From Deltaproteobacteria bacterium (GTDB lineage: Bacteria; Desulfobacterota; Desulfobacteria; Desulfobacterales; Desulfatirhabdiaceae), in assembly GCA_016219185.1 (NCBI GenBank), contig JACRBZ010000050.1, positions 1-64,000 of the forward strand: DNA of 64,000 bases, written 5' to 3'. Each line of letters starts with the position of its first letter. Position 1 is the first letter of the stretch. Positions 54,321 through 62,718 of this stretch are shown here, piece after piece. The notes beneath the pieces were generated by a model that had not been told where the DNA came from, did no database searches, and was given only the letters and a program-made list of their open reading frames with translations. A program made the position numbers and the translations under genes.

Positions 54321-54998
54321 TCATGACACCAAGCGGTGATAAATGTCCTGAGGGTTGTTAAAGGAAAAGCCCAGCGAAGCGTACAGATTGATCACAGCAA
54401 GATTTGTAGCGGAAATCGAACTTTTCACTTCGTCGTGTCCATTTGTCAGCAGTTCGCTGCACACCGCACTCCACCAATATTTCGACAGCCCCTTGCCGCG
54501 ATATTTTTCCGCCACCGCATGCAGCACTAAGTTGTTGCCGCTGTAGCAGATGAACCCCGCAAGAGCGTTCCGCCAGTATAGTCCATAAACCTGTTGCATT
54601 TCAAGAAATTGCCTTAGCCAGTTGTTATAACGCAGGTCGGCAGAGATCTTGGGCAGGTTGAAATCGCGATGGAAGCGGCCATACGCGAATGCACCATGAC
54701 AGATCGCCAGTGTCTGGCCGGCATCGACCGTCTTGGAGATCGTTGCATCCGGGTGCCGCGCTACGCGCAACCGTGCAGCATTACAATGCGGCTCGATCAG
54801 GGTATCGCAGTAATAGAAGCCATACTCGTACAGCAATCGTTTATTTGCCAATGGATCCACTTTGATGTTGTAATGGCCTGGCGTCTGCACCGCCTGTTGC
54901 AGGGACGCCTCGGAATATTCAAGCAGTTCCCAAGTAGACTGCCCAAACACCGCCGTGTCCCACGGCGTGGGCTTAATCAGTGGCATCGGCTTCATCAA
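54321..54998 (-). CDS. WecD/RffC-like sugar N-acetyltransferase (GNAT)
   Basis: 225 residues, the size of RffC. The N-terminal PTPWDTAVFG and AFAYGRFHRDFNLPK segments parallel those of dTDP-fucosamine acetyltransferases, and the acetyl-CoA site is VAEKYRGKGLSKYWW. With the WecE-like aminotransferase it would make dTDP-4-acetamido-4,6-dideoxyhexose. It overlaps the GT2 gene by 26 bp; the 127-bp gap to gtrA is without a gene. Confidence 0.8.
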   Translation of the reverse strand: MMKPMPLIKPTPWDTAVFGQSTWELLEYSEASLQQAVQTPGHYNIKVDPLANKRLLYEYGFYYCDTLIEPHCNAARLRVARHPDATISKTVDAGQTLAICHGAFAYGRFHRDFNLPKISADLRYNNWLRQFLEMQQVYGLYWRNALAGFICYSGNNLVLHAVAEKYRGKGLSKYWWSAVCSELLTNGHDEVKSSISATNLAVINLYASLGFSFNNPQDIYHRLVS

Positions 54999-55992
54999 AG
55001 GTTGCTCGTCTTACGATATACAGCGGCCGTTTCTTGCTTTCATCAAAAGCCTTTCCGAGATAAATGCCGAGGATGCCGAGGATAGTGATGATGATCCCAC
55101 CGATGAAATACAGCGAAACGATCAGACTGCTCCATCCGGGAATCGTTGAGCCGTAAAACAGGGAACGCCCAAGAATATACACACCGTAACAAAATGAAAA
55201 AAACGCCATCAGAAAGCCGAAACGCACAGCCAGCCGGAGCGGTTTGTCGGAATGGGCGATGATGGTTTCGGAAGCCAGCTTACACAGTTTGGCAAAGGTG
55301 TAGGTAGACTTGCCCTCGAAACGCTCGGCGTGTTCCACTTCTATGCTGAAAGTGGGAAAACCCATCCACTGCACCAGTCCGCCGAAGAAGCGCAGTTGCT
55401 CGCCCATACGGCGGAAGCTTGCCACCACCTTGTGCGAGATGATACGAAAGTTGCCGCTCTCTCCGTCATATTCGATATCCGCCAGATAGCTGAATATCTT
55501 GTAGAACAGCCACGATGCAATGCGTTTCGACAATGGATCCTGACGCGCGCCGCGTCGCGTAAGCACGACATCGTAGCCCTCTTGAGCCTTGGCATACAGT
55601 CGAGGGATCTCCTCGGGCCGATCCTGCAAGTCACAATCCATTACAACCACCCATTCACCCCGGCAGTAATCCAGCCCGGCAGTAATGCCGTAGTGCTGGC
55701 CAAAGTTACGGCTGAACTGGATGCCACGCACGCGCGGGTCAACCATCGCCAATTGTTCGATCACCTGCCATGAATTATCGCCTCCGCAGTCTTCAACCAG
55801 CACAATTTCAAAATCTGCCGAGATCTTTTCCAATGCGGTTTTAAGCCGCCGGTATAGTTCCTCAAGGCTGTTCTCGGTCTTGTAGACGGGGATGACAACT
55901 GAAATGTGCGGAGCGAAAGCGATTTTTCGGGACTGCGTACCACCAGCATTTTTCAACGCACAACTTTCAGAGATAATGGTTGAATCGGTCAT
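54973..55992 (-). CDS. gtrB: GtrB-like polyprenyl-phosphate glycosyltransferase (GT2)
   Basis: About 339 residues from the ATG at 55992; the frame continues to 56082 but that part reads into the RAYT border. ISVVIPVYKTENSLEELYRR, VVMDCDLQDRPEEIP (metal site) and two C-terminal membrane helices (LAVRFGFLMAFFSFCYGVYI, LIVSLYFIGGIIITILGILG). This is the topology of GtrB/ArnC enzymes that make undecaprenyl-phosphate-sugar. No dedicated serotype transferase (GtrC) is in the cassette. Confidence 0.9.
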   Translation of the reverse strand: MTDSTIISESCALKNAGGTQSRKIAFAPHISVVIPVYKTENSLEELYRRLKTALEKISADFEIVLVEDCGGDNSWQVIEQLAMVDPRVRGIQFSRNFGQHYGITAGLDYCRGEWVVVMDCDLQDRPEEIPRLYAKAQEGYDVVLTRRGARQDPLSKRIASWLFYKIFSYLADIEYDGESGNFRIISHKVVASFRRMGEQLRFFGGLVQWMGFPTFSIEVEHAERFEGKSTYTFAKLCKLASETIIAHSDKPLRLAVRFGFLMAFFSFCYGVYILGRSLFYGSTIPGWSSLIVSLYFIGGIIITILGILGIYLGKAFDESKKRPLYIVRRATFDEADATD

Positions 55993-56110
55993 TTTTTTCA
56001 ATGTGAAGTGGCCCCCTCTGTCAAGTCTTGCCCCGCCGCCGCTTGCTGCCCGATATATCTCACCAACTGTATTGTAGTCCAACGATTGATATGTTTTTCC
56101 GCGTTGAAAA

Positions 56111-56251
56111 ATATATATCTTGAGATACTTTTAGCTTTGATTTAAATATCCTCTTGTCATCTCTGTCTTTATAGATATCCCTTCGCTCATTTCCCCGACA
56201 GGTTACATGATAATAGGCCCCGGGATATTGAATTCGGAGTGAGCGTGCCAT
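56111..56251 (-). pseudogene. Truncated RAYT transposase fragment
   Basis: The first 47 or so codons of a second transposase copy (HVTCRGNERRDIYKDRDDKR), close to the full one at 50597. The homology stops after KLKVSQDIY, and the frame runs into unrelated cassette sequence. All catalytic motifs are lost. It starts at an ATG at 56251, divergent from the kinase. Confidence 0.85.
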
Positions 56252-56322
56252 ATATTTTCCTTATCAATCCCTGCGCCCAATGTCAAGGTAAAGATTTGAC
56301 CCCATGATGGAGGTTTAAGGCT

Positions 56323-59013
56323 ATGACTGGAAAGGAGGTCGCTTCAGCCTCGAAGAACGCTTTGCACCAGCAGACAGAGAACGCAGCCCCGGATGAATCG
56401 ATTGTTGTGGCGGGAAACCAGGGCTCACTGTCTCCAGAAGAATCCGGGCGACTGCTCCACGAGCTCAGGGCACACCAGATCGAACTGGAGATGCAAAACG
56501 ATGAACTGCGCCGTGCTCACGCTGAATTGGACGCATCGCGGGCGCGCTATTTCGACCTGTTTGACCTGGCGCCGATGGGCTATTTTGCCTTGAGCGAAAA
56601 AGGGCTGGTAATGGAGGCCAATCTCGCCGCCGTTACCCTGCTCAAGGCAACAAGAAGCGTTCTGGCCACGCAACCGTTATCCCGCTTTATCCTCCGGGAG
56701 GATCAGGATATCTACTACCGGCGCCTCAAAAAACTCTTTGAAACGGGCATGGCACAGACCTGTGAACTTAGAATGCTGCGCGCGGATCATTCGCCTTTCT
56801 GGGCGCAGTTGGATGTGTTCGCAACAAATGGTTCGGAAGGCTCGGCCGCATGTCGTGCCGTGATCATCGACATCACCGAACGCAAGCAGTTGAAAGATGC
56901 CCAATTATTTCTTCTGAAGTGTGGTTCCACGGGATCAGGCGATGATTTCTTCAAATCGCTTGCAAGATATCTTGCCCAGAGCCTGGGGATGGATTATGTC
57001 TGCATCGATCGGCTGGAGGGGGAAGGGCTTTCGGCCCGAACGGTGGCCGTCTACTTCGATGGAAATTTCGAGGATAACGTATCGTATGCGCTGAAAGACA
57101 CGCCTTGCGGTGATGTGGTGGGAAAAACGATCTGCTGCTTTGACAGAAGCGTGAGGCATTTATTTCCACGGGATGTGGTGCTCCAGGAGATGAAGGCCGA
57201 GAGTTATGTCGGAACCACCCTTTGGAGTTTTGATGGTAAGCCGATCGGGCTGATCGCGGTCATCAGCCGGCATCCCCTGGCAAATCCCGGCCTGGCTGAA
57301 TCCATGCTGAAAATGTCGGCCGTACGCGCAGCAGGCGAACTTGAGCGCCTGCAGGCAATCGATATCTTATTGGAAAATGAGAAAAAACTGCAAAAATCGC
57401 ACGCTGAGCTGGAAGATCGGGTAAAAGAACGGACCTTGGCGCTGACCCTGGTCAACGAACAACTCCTGCGGGAGATCGATGAGCGCCTTCAGGCTGAAAA
57501 AGCGCTTGCGGAAAGTGAGGAAAAATATCGCAGTATATTCCATAACCAGTATGCCAACATGTTGCTCATCGATCCCGAAACCCTGGATATCGTTGATGCC
57601 AATCCGGCTGCCTGCTCATTTTATGGTTATGCACGGGAAGAGATGACCACTAAAAAACTCATCGATATCAGCACATTGTCAACGGATCGGATATTTCAGA
57701 AGATTACCCGTATTCTGGAAAATCAGAAGGAACATTTCTTTTTTTCACACCGTATGTCCGATGGTCGGATTCGGGAGGTGGAAGTTTTTGTATGTACGGT
57801 TCAGATCATTGGTAAAGCATTTTTGTTTTCGGTTATTTACGACATTACCGAACGCCGGCAAATGGAACAGCGCATTGTCGAAACATCGGAATTCATCCGG
57901 AAAATCTTTGACGCTTCTCCTCTGGGAATCGCCGCCTATGAGGCTGCCGGGCAATGCGTGATGGCCAATGATGCAGTGGGAAGAATCATCGGAGCCAACC
58001 GTGAAGCGGTTCTTCAGCAGAATTTTAACCACCTTGATTCCTGGAAAAAATCAGGTTTATGGACTGCGGCCCGGGAAGTGATACAAACCAATCAATCCCG
58101 GGAGGATCTGGAATTTCATTTTGTGACAACCTTTGGAAAAGACGTTACGCTTCATTGCAGCCTGATTCCGTTTTCTTCGGCCAATAAACCGCACCTTCTC
58201 ATGATGGGCCAGGATATCAGTCGGCAAAAACAGGCGGACGAAGCGCTCCGGCAAAGCCAGAAGCTGGCATCCATCGGTCTTCTGGTTGCGGGCATTGCCC
58301 ATGAGATCAACAATCCAAACGGTTTCATCATTTTCAACATTCCCATTCTGAGAGACTACCTGCAGGAGCTGTTGTCCATCGTCGACGACTACATGGGGGA
58401 CCATCCGAACCAAAGAGTGTTCGGCAGGTCTTATGAAGAATTCCGAAAAGACCTTTTCAAACTCCTGGACAACATCGAACATGGCTCTCAAAGGATCGAT
58501 GCCACCGTATCCGGGCTGAAGGATTTTTCCAGAAAGCGAGAAAAACTTGTGGCGCGCCGGGTTGCCCTGAAGCCGATAATCGAGCACGCGGTATCGTTTT
58601 GTCGGGAGGAAATTCGGATACATGTCAAATCCCTTCATTTAGCCATTCCCGATGATCTTCCTCCGATTCTGACCGATCCCGAAGCGATTGAGCAAATTCT
58701 GATCAATCTGTTGATCAATGCTGCTCATGCTTCGGATAAGGAGGATTCCTGGATAGGATTGTGTGTCAATTTCATCAGCGGCACACCGGGTCGCTGTGTC
58801 ATTTCAATAGATGACAACGGGTGCGGCATGGATGAGAAAACCTTGAAACGGATATTTGATCCATTTTATACCCGGAAAACTTCCATTCAGGGAACCGGAC
58901 TGGGTCTCTATATCTGTCAGAGCCTGGTGGAAGGACTGGGAGGCCGGATTGAAGTGGAGAGCAAACCCGATCTGGGAAGCTCATTTAAAGTGATTCTGAA
59001 CGATTATTTATAG
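56323..59013 (+). CDS. PAS-GAF-PAS-PAS hybrid-type sensor histidine kinase (896 aa)
   Basis: A soluble kinase. An N-terminal coiled coil and PAS (ARYFDLFDLAPMGYFALSEK), a GAF-like domain (about 200-345), a coiled coil (about 345-385), a PAS (ANMLLIDPETLDIVDANPAA) and another PAS (FIRKIFDASPLGIAAYEAAG). HisKA has the phosphoacceptor H660 in VAGIAHEINNPNGF, and HATPase has ISIDDNGCGMD and GTGLGLYICQ. It has no membrane segments, so it senses a cytoplasmic signal. The cognate regulator is 27 bp downstream. A broken duplicate of its start is at 51645. Confidence 0.93.
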   Translation: MTGKEVASASKNALHQQTENAAPDESIVVAGNQGSLSPEESGRLLHELRAHQIELEMQNDELRRAHAELDASRARYFDLFDLAPMGYFALSEKGLVMEANLAAVTLLKATRSVLATQPLSRFILREDQDIYYRRLKKLFETGMAQTCELRMLRADHSPFWAQLDVFATNGSEGSAACRAVIIDITERKQLKDAQLFLLKCGSTGSGDDFFKSLARYLAQSLGMDYVCIDRLEGEGLSARTVAVYFDGNFEDNVSYALKDTPCGDVVGKTICCFDRSVRHLFPRDVVLQEMKAESYVGTTLWSFDGKPIGLIAVISRHPLANPGLAESMLKMSAVRAAGELERLQAIDILLENEKKLQKSHAELEDRVKERTLALTLVNEQLLREIDERLQAEKALAESEEKYRSIFHNQYANMLLIDPETLDIVDANPAACSFYGYAREEMTTKKLIDISTLSTDRIFQKITRILENQKEHFFFSHRMSDGRIREVEVFVCTVQIIGKAFLFSVIYDITERRQMEQRIVETSEFIRKIFDASPLGIAAYEAAGQCVMANDAVGRIIGANREAVLQQNFNHLDSWKKSGLWTAAREVIQTNQSREDLEFHFVTTFGKDVTLHCSLIPFSSANKPHLLMMGQDISRQKQADEALRQSQKLASIGLLVAGIAHEINNPNGFIIFNIPILRDYLQELLSIVDDYMGDHPNQRVFGRSYEEFRKDLFKLLDNIEHGSQRIDATVSGLKDFSRKREKLVARRVALKPIIEHAVSFCREEIRIHVKSLHLAIPDDLPPILTDPEAIEQILINLLINAAHASDKEDSWIGLCVNFISGTPGRCVISIDDNGCGMDEKTLKRIFDPFYTRKTSIQGTGLGLYICQSLVEGLGGRIEVESKPDLGSSFKVILNDYL

Positions 59014-59040
59014 CTCGCGCTATTTTCGGAGAATGATCAG

Positions 59041-60408
59041 ATGGGCAATCGAATTATCATTATTGATGACGAGCAGGATTTTCTGGAAAGTATCGCCAGG
59101 GGGTTGTTCAACGCCGGATATGTGGATGTGCGAACCGAGAGCGACCCCGTAAAAGCGGCAATGTTTTTTGAGCAGGGTAAGACATGTGATATCGCACTGA
59201 TCGACTTAAGCATGCCGGTCATGAACGGAGTGGAGCTGCTGGAGATTATCAAAAACCATAGTCCAAACACCGAGTGTATCATGGTTACGGCGGTAAACGA
59301 CGCCAGAATGGCAGTGGCATGTTTAAAGAAGGGCGCTTACGATTATTTGATCAAACCGGTCAGCAGAGAAGATTTGCTTCTGAAAATCGGTCATGCCGAG
59401 GAAAAAAAGCGACTGCTGGACATTCTGGAGCTGAAGAGGACAGGAGGGATTCAGGAACTGACGAATGTGAAAGCCTTTGAGCGGATCATCACCCGATCTC
59501 CCGGCATTCTGGCCGTCTTGACAGAAGCCGAGCTTCATGCCGTCAGCAACGTACCGGTTCTGATTACCGGGGAAAGCGGCACCGGAAAGGAGCTTCTGGC
59601 AAGGGCCATCCACATGGCCAGCCCCAGAGCGCAAGACCCGTTCATACCCGTCAACATGGCTTCCTTGAGCAGTTCTCTGTTTGATGACGATTTTTTTGGT
59701 CATGTCCGGGGGGCATTTACGGGAGCGGAAAAAGACCATAAGGGTTATCTGGAACGCGCAAACCATGGCACCCTGTTTCTGGACGAAATCGGCGTGCTGC
59801 CCATGGATCTCCAGGGGAAGCTGCTGCGGGTACTGCAGGAAGGAGAGTTTACAAAGCTGGGGACCAGCAGAATGCAGAAAGTGGATGCACGCTTTGTTGC
59901 CGCAACCAATGAAAATCTGGATGCGTTATTAAAACGCGGGAAGTTTCGAAAGGATTTATATTATCGCCTCAAAGGTGCGCAGCTCCACCTTCCCCCTTTA
60001 AGAGAAAGGCCGGGTGACATTCCGCTTCTGATAGACAGCTTTGTGGCCGATTTGTCCGGGGTCTTCAAGGAAAGACGTATCGAGGATAAGGCAGTTTCGA
60101 TGCTTACGGCCTATGATTTTCCCGGAAACATCAGAGAACTTAGGTCTATCCTTCATGCGGCCGCCAATCTGGCTCAAGGCAGGCCCATTGCCCCCGGCCA
60201 TCTGCCGGAGCCGGTTCGAAGGCAAAAACAGGCATCAGGCTGCGCGTCTTTGCCCCTTGGAAACGCCATTTCTCTTTCGGAAAACGAAAAGTTATATATT
60301 TTAAATATCTACCATCAAACGGCTGAAAACAAATCCCAGACAGCCCGGGTTCTGGGCATCAGCATCAATACGCTGCGAAGAAAGCTGGAATCCTACGCAA
60401 TCGAATAG
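59041..60408 (+). CDS. NtrC-family response regulator (REC-AAA+-HTH)
   Basis: 455 residues. Receiver with phosphoacceptor D55 in LIDLSMPVMNG. AAA+ core with Walker A GESGTGKELL near 178, GAFTGA near 225 and Walker B LFLDEIG. A C-terminal helix-turn-helix reads SQTARVLGISINTLRRKL. It follows the kinase by 27 bp and is its natural partner. It may activate the sigma-54-like promoter at 60622 for the next receiver gene. Confidence 0.95.
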   Translation: MGNRIIIIDDEQDFLESIARGLFNAGYVDVRTESDPVKAAMFFEQGKTCDIALIDLSMPVMNGVELLEIIKNHSPNTECIMVTAVNDARMAVACLKKGAYDYLIKPVSREDLLLKIGHAEEKKRLLDILELKRTGGIQELTNVKAFERIITRSPGILAVLTEAELHAVSNVPVLITGESGTGKELLARAIHMASPRAQDPFIPVNMASLSSSLFDDDFFGHVRGAFTGAEKDHKGYLERANHGTLFLDEIGVLPMDLQGKLLRVLQEGEFTKLGTSRMQKVDARFVAATNENLDALLKRGKFRKDLYYRLKGAQLHLPPLRERPGDIPLLIDSFVADLSGVFKERRIEDKAVSMLTAYDFPGNIRELRSILHAAANLAQGRPIAPGHLPEPVRRQKQASGCASLPLGNAISLSENEKLYILNIYHQTAENKSQTARVLGISINTLRRKLESYAIE

Positions 60409-60621
60409 GCCGGGTTATCTGACAAAATTGACTATCCCAAAATTGAATGCCTCTATATAACCACTTAATAATAATCAATTTGTTATTAAATGATATGTCA
60501 AATCGTGATAGCCGGCCCGCCAAAACGGAATATTCAAAGTAGTTCCCACCTGTTTTTTTATCCTTGATTAACACAACGATAATATAGACATTTCTTGCAC
60601 CATGCCGGAAACGTCTATGTA

Positions 60622-60637
60622 TGGCATGATAAATGCG
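60622..60637 (+). promoter_or_regulatory. Sigma-54-like promoter before the receiver gene
   Basis: TGGCATGATAAATGCG matches the sigma-54 -24 element well and the -12 element less well (ATGC in place of TTGC), with correct spacing. It lies about 85 bp before the receiver TTG start, in the 314-bp gap 60409-60722. The rest of this gap is AT-rich and shows no gene. Confidence 0.5.
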
Positions 60638-60722
60638 ATGAGCATATATCTGTCACGTCCCATCTTGGATGGACTGAAGGCAGACAGGCTGCTCCATATC
60701 AAATCAAAAAAGGATCATCACA

Positions 60723-61199
60723 TTGAACGTGCTGATTGTGGATGACGAAATCGTTCAGATAGAAAATCTAAGGATCGGTTTGAGCAGCAGGGGACACCAC
60801 ATATTCGAGGCGTTGAACGGCAATGAGGCCCTGAGCCTGATTGAAAATGATGTCAATCAAATTGATCTGGTCATCACCGATTATGCCATGCCCGGAATGA
60901 ACGGAATCGAACTTCTTCAAAATATTCGCTGGAGACATGGCCATATACCGGTCATTATGATGACGGCTTACGGACATAGGGATCTGATCCTTGATGCCTT
61001 GCGCAATCAATGCAACGGCTTTATCGATAAGCCCTTTACCCTGGACCGGCTGATTGATGAAATTGACAAGGTCCAGGGGCTTGTGCTTGACAACATACCC
61101 CCGGGTTCCCCGCAAATTTCGAAAAAACAAAAACCTTCAGCAGACCGTTTTTTTGCGAGCACGAACCCGTTTATCTTGAAAAATCCGCCATCGACTTGA
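60723..61199 (+). CDS. Single-domain response regulator
   Basis: 158 residues, TTG start at 60723 with AAGGA eight bases upstream. A CheY-like receiver with VDDE, D53 in VITDYAMPGMNG and the lysine in IDKPF. The last about 35 residues form an unstructured, Pro/Lys-rich tail. Likely part of the kinase/NtrC pathway that precedes it. Confidence 0.85.
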   Translation: MNVLIVDDEIVQIENLRIGLSSRGHHIFEALNGNEALSLIENDVNQIDLVITDYAMPGMNGIELLQNIRWRHGHIPVIMMTAYGHRDLILDALRNQCNGFIDKPFTLDRLIDEIDKVQGLVLDNIPPGSPQISKKQKPSADRFFASTNPFILKNPPST

Positions 61200-61208
61200 T
61201 GGACAGAT

Positions 61209-61238
61209 GAGGAAAACTCCCGACAGGGAGATTTCCTC
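61209..61238 (+). terminator. Hairpin after the receiver gene (terminator-like, no U-run)
   Basis: GAGGAAAACTCCC (61209-61221) pairs with GGGAGATTTCCTC (61226-61238) around a GACA loop, with a single A-A mismatch. A U-tract is missing, so termination is uncertain. Confidence 0.45.
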
Positions 61239-61292
61239 AGACAAAATGAAGCCATCCCTCCATGGACAAAAGGCATCAAATAGGAGTTAAAG

Positions 61293-61337
61293 ATGAATAA
61301 AGCAAAAAATCAAAATTTGGATTTTACCGTCATTTAA
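61293..61337 (+). CDS. Possible 14-residue peptide
   Basis: ATG at 61293 with TAGGAGTTAAAG immediately upstream, followed by 14 codons (MNKAKNQNLDFTVI) and TAA. The ribosome-binding site is strong for so short a frame. It may be a leader peptide for the following FKBP gene or the truncated start of a longer protein. No homology can be claimed. Confidence 0.3.
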   Translation: MNKAKNQNLDFTVI

Positions 61338-61407
61338 ATTCAATAGGTTATAATCGCAACAACTGCCGAAAAACGTCTTGCTACAAGATCAACATATTAA
61401 TTCATAA

Positions 61408-62232
61408 ATGTTATTCAGTCAAAAGGAGGGAAATAAAATCAACAGAATAATATCAGTAGCAGCGTGCGTCTTAATGTCATTTTTATTGATTACCATGGCC
61501 AACGCGGGATCGAACCCTGATCCGGCGGTTCAGAAGGATGAAAGCCAGGCAGTGCAGCCCGAACCAGGCGGTCAGAACAGCCAGAACGCGCCGGATAATT
61601 CCGAAAACGCACCGGAACTGAAGACGCTGCAGGACCGGATCAATTACGCAATCGGAGTCAATTTAATCAGCAACATCAGGCATCAGGGAATCGACATTGA
61701 CCTGAATCTTGTGATGAAGGGCATGCAGGATGCGTTCCTGGGCCGAAAAATCCCCATGACAGATGAGGAACTCCGCACATGCATCAGCCTTTACCAGACC
61801 GACGTTCGGCAGAAACAGGCAAAGGCCAGGGCAGTGGCTTCTGAAACCAACAAAAAAGACGGGCAGGCGTTCCTGGCGGAGAATCGGAAGAAGGAAGGAG
61901 TTGTGACTTTGCCAAGCGGAGTGCAGTACCGGATCATCAAGGCAGGCGAAGGCAAAAAACCGAGCGATGAAGACTCCGTGGAATGCCACTACCGGGGAAC
62001 CCTCATCAGCGGGACCGAATTCGACAGCTCTTACCCCAAGGGGCATCCCGCGACTTTCAAGGTCAACGGCGTCATTCCCGGCTGGCGGGAGGCTCTCAAG
62101 CTCATGCCGGTCGGCGCCAAATGGCAGGTCTTTGTTCCTTCTCAGCTTGCTTATGGCGAGCGGGGGACGGGCGCTTTCATCGGACCGAACGCAACGCTTA
62201 TTTTTGAGGTGGATCTGATTGCCATCAAATGA
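61408..62232 (+). CDS. Secreted FKBP-type peptidyl-prolyl isomerase (Mip-like)
   Basis: A signal peptide (VLMSFLLITMANA) and a helical N-terminal dimerisation-like region (DRINYAIGVNLISNIRHQGI). The FKBP domain has VECHYRGTLISGTEFDSSY, VIPGWREALKLMPVGAKW and VFVPSQLAYGERG. It folds proteins in the periplasm. The annotated ATG at 61408 lacks a ribosome-binding site. A strong AGGAGGG (61424-61430) lies seven bases before an in-frame ATC at 61438, which may be the real start. Confidence 0.9.
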   Translation: MLFSQKEGNKINRIISVAACVLMSFLLITMANAGSNPDPAVQKDESQAVQPEPGGQNSQNAPDNSENAPELKTLQDRINYAIGVNLISNIRHQGIDIDLNLVMKGMQDAFLGRKIPMTDEELRTCISLYQTDVRQKQAKARAVASETNKKDGQAFLAENRKKEGVVTLPSGVQYRIIKAGEGKKPSDEDSVECHYRGTLISGTEFDSSYPKGHPATFKVNGVIPGWREALKLMPVGAKWQVFVPSQLAYGERGTGAFIGPNATLIFEVDLIAIK

Positions 62233-62285
62233 GAGCCTGATGATCAGATAAAACAATGTCATTTAACAAAAAGGAGAAAATCGTT

Positions 62286-62606
62286 ATGAAAAAACTTTTT
62301 TTATGTGCTGCAGGTGCATTGATGTCGCTGATGTCGATTACTGCGGTGAATGCGGGCCCCAACGCCGCTCCCGCGAATCAGATCTATGACAACCTGAATC
62401 AGGACGAACAGATCACCCCGCCCAAGGTGGGTATATCCTGGCGCGAGCAGGTGATGAAGGAACGCACCATCATGTTGCGGGCCGCCGAGATGAGAAACGC
62501 GAACATGAGAAATGCGCTGATGGGGAAACAGGAGGATATTAAGGGTCTAAGTGTCGATTCCTATAATGACCTGATCATGCAGAGAAACGCCGGGTTGAAG
62601 AAATAG
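62286..62606 (+). CDS. Small secreted protein of unknown function
   Basis: 106 residues from the ATG at 62286 (AAAGGAGAAAATCGTT upstream). A signal peptide (FLCAAGALMSLMSITAVNA) is followed by a short, charged mature part (QIYDNLNQDEQITPP, then an amphipathic helix rich in Met, Arg and Asn, EMRNANMRNALMG). It lies between the FKBP gene and the multicopper oxidase. The methionine-rich helix might bind copper (inference). Confidence 0.65.
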   Translation: MKKLFLCAAGALMSLMSITAVNAGPNAAPANQIYDNLNQDEQITPPKVGISWREQVMKERTIMLRAAEMRNANMRNALMGKQEDIKGLSVDSYNDLIMQRNAGLKK

Positions 62607-62718
62607 GCGCAGACCCCGAAATACCGCCAAATAAACCCGACGGTTAAGTTTTTCTTTCCGACGATATTTAAGGGTGAACATCGGCAACACTTACCAAAAC
62701 ACAAGGAGAAAACAAAAA

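Larger units (their letters stand above)
51855..56108 (-). mobile_element. Inserted glycan-modification cassette (about 4.25 kb)
   Basis: Five minus-strand genes lie between the two RAYT/kinase duplicates: aminotransferase, methyltransferase, GtrA, GNAT, GtrB-like GT2. Their boundaries coincide with the ends of the duplicated sequence on both sides. No transposase belongs to the cassette itself, so it may have arrived by recombination between two paralogous RAYT/kinase loci. Acquisition is inferred from the architecture only. Confidence 0.5.
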
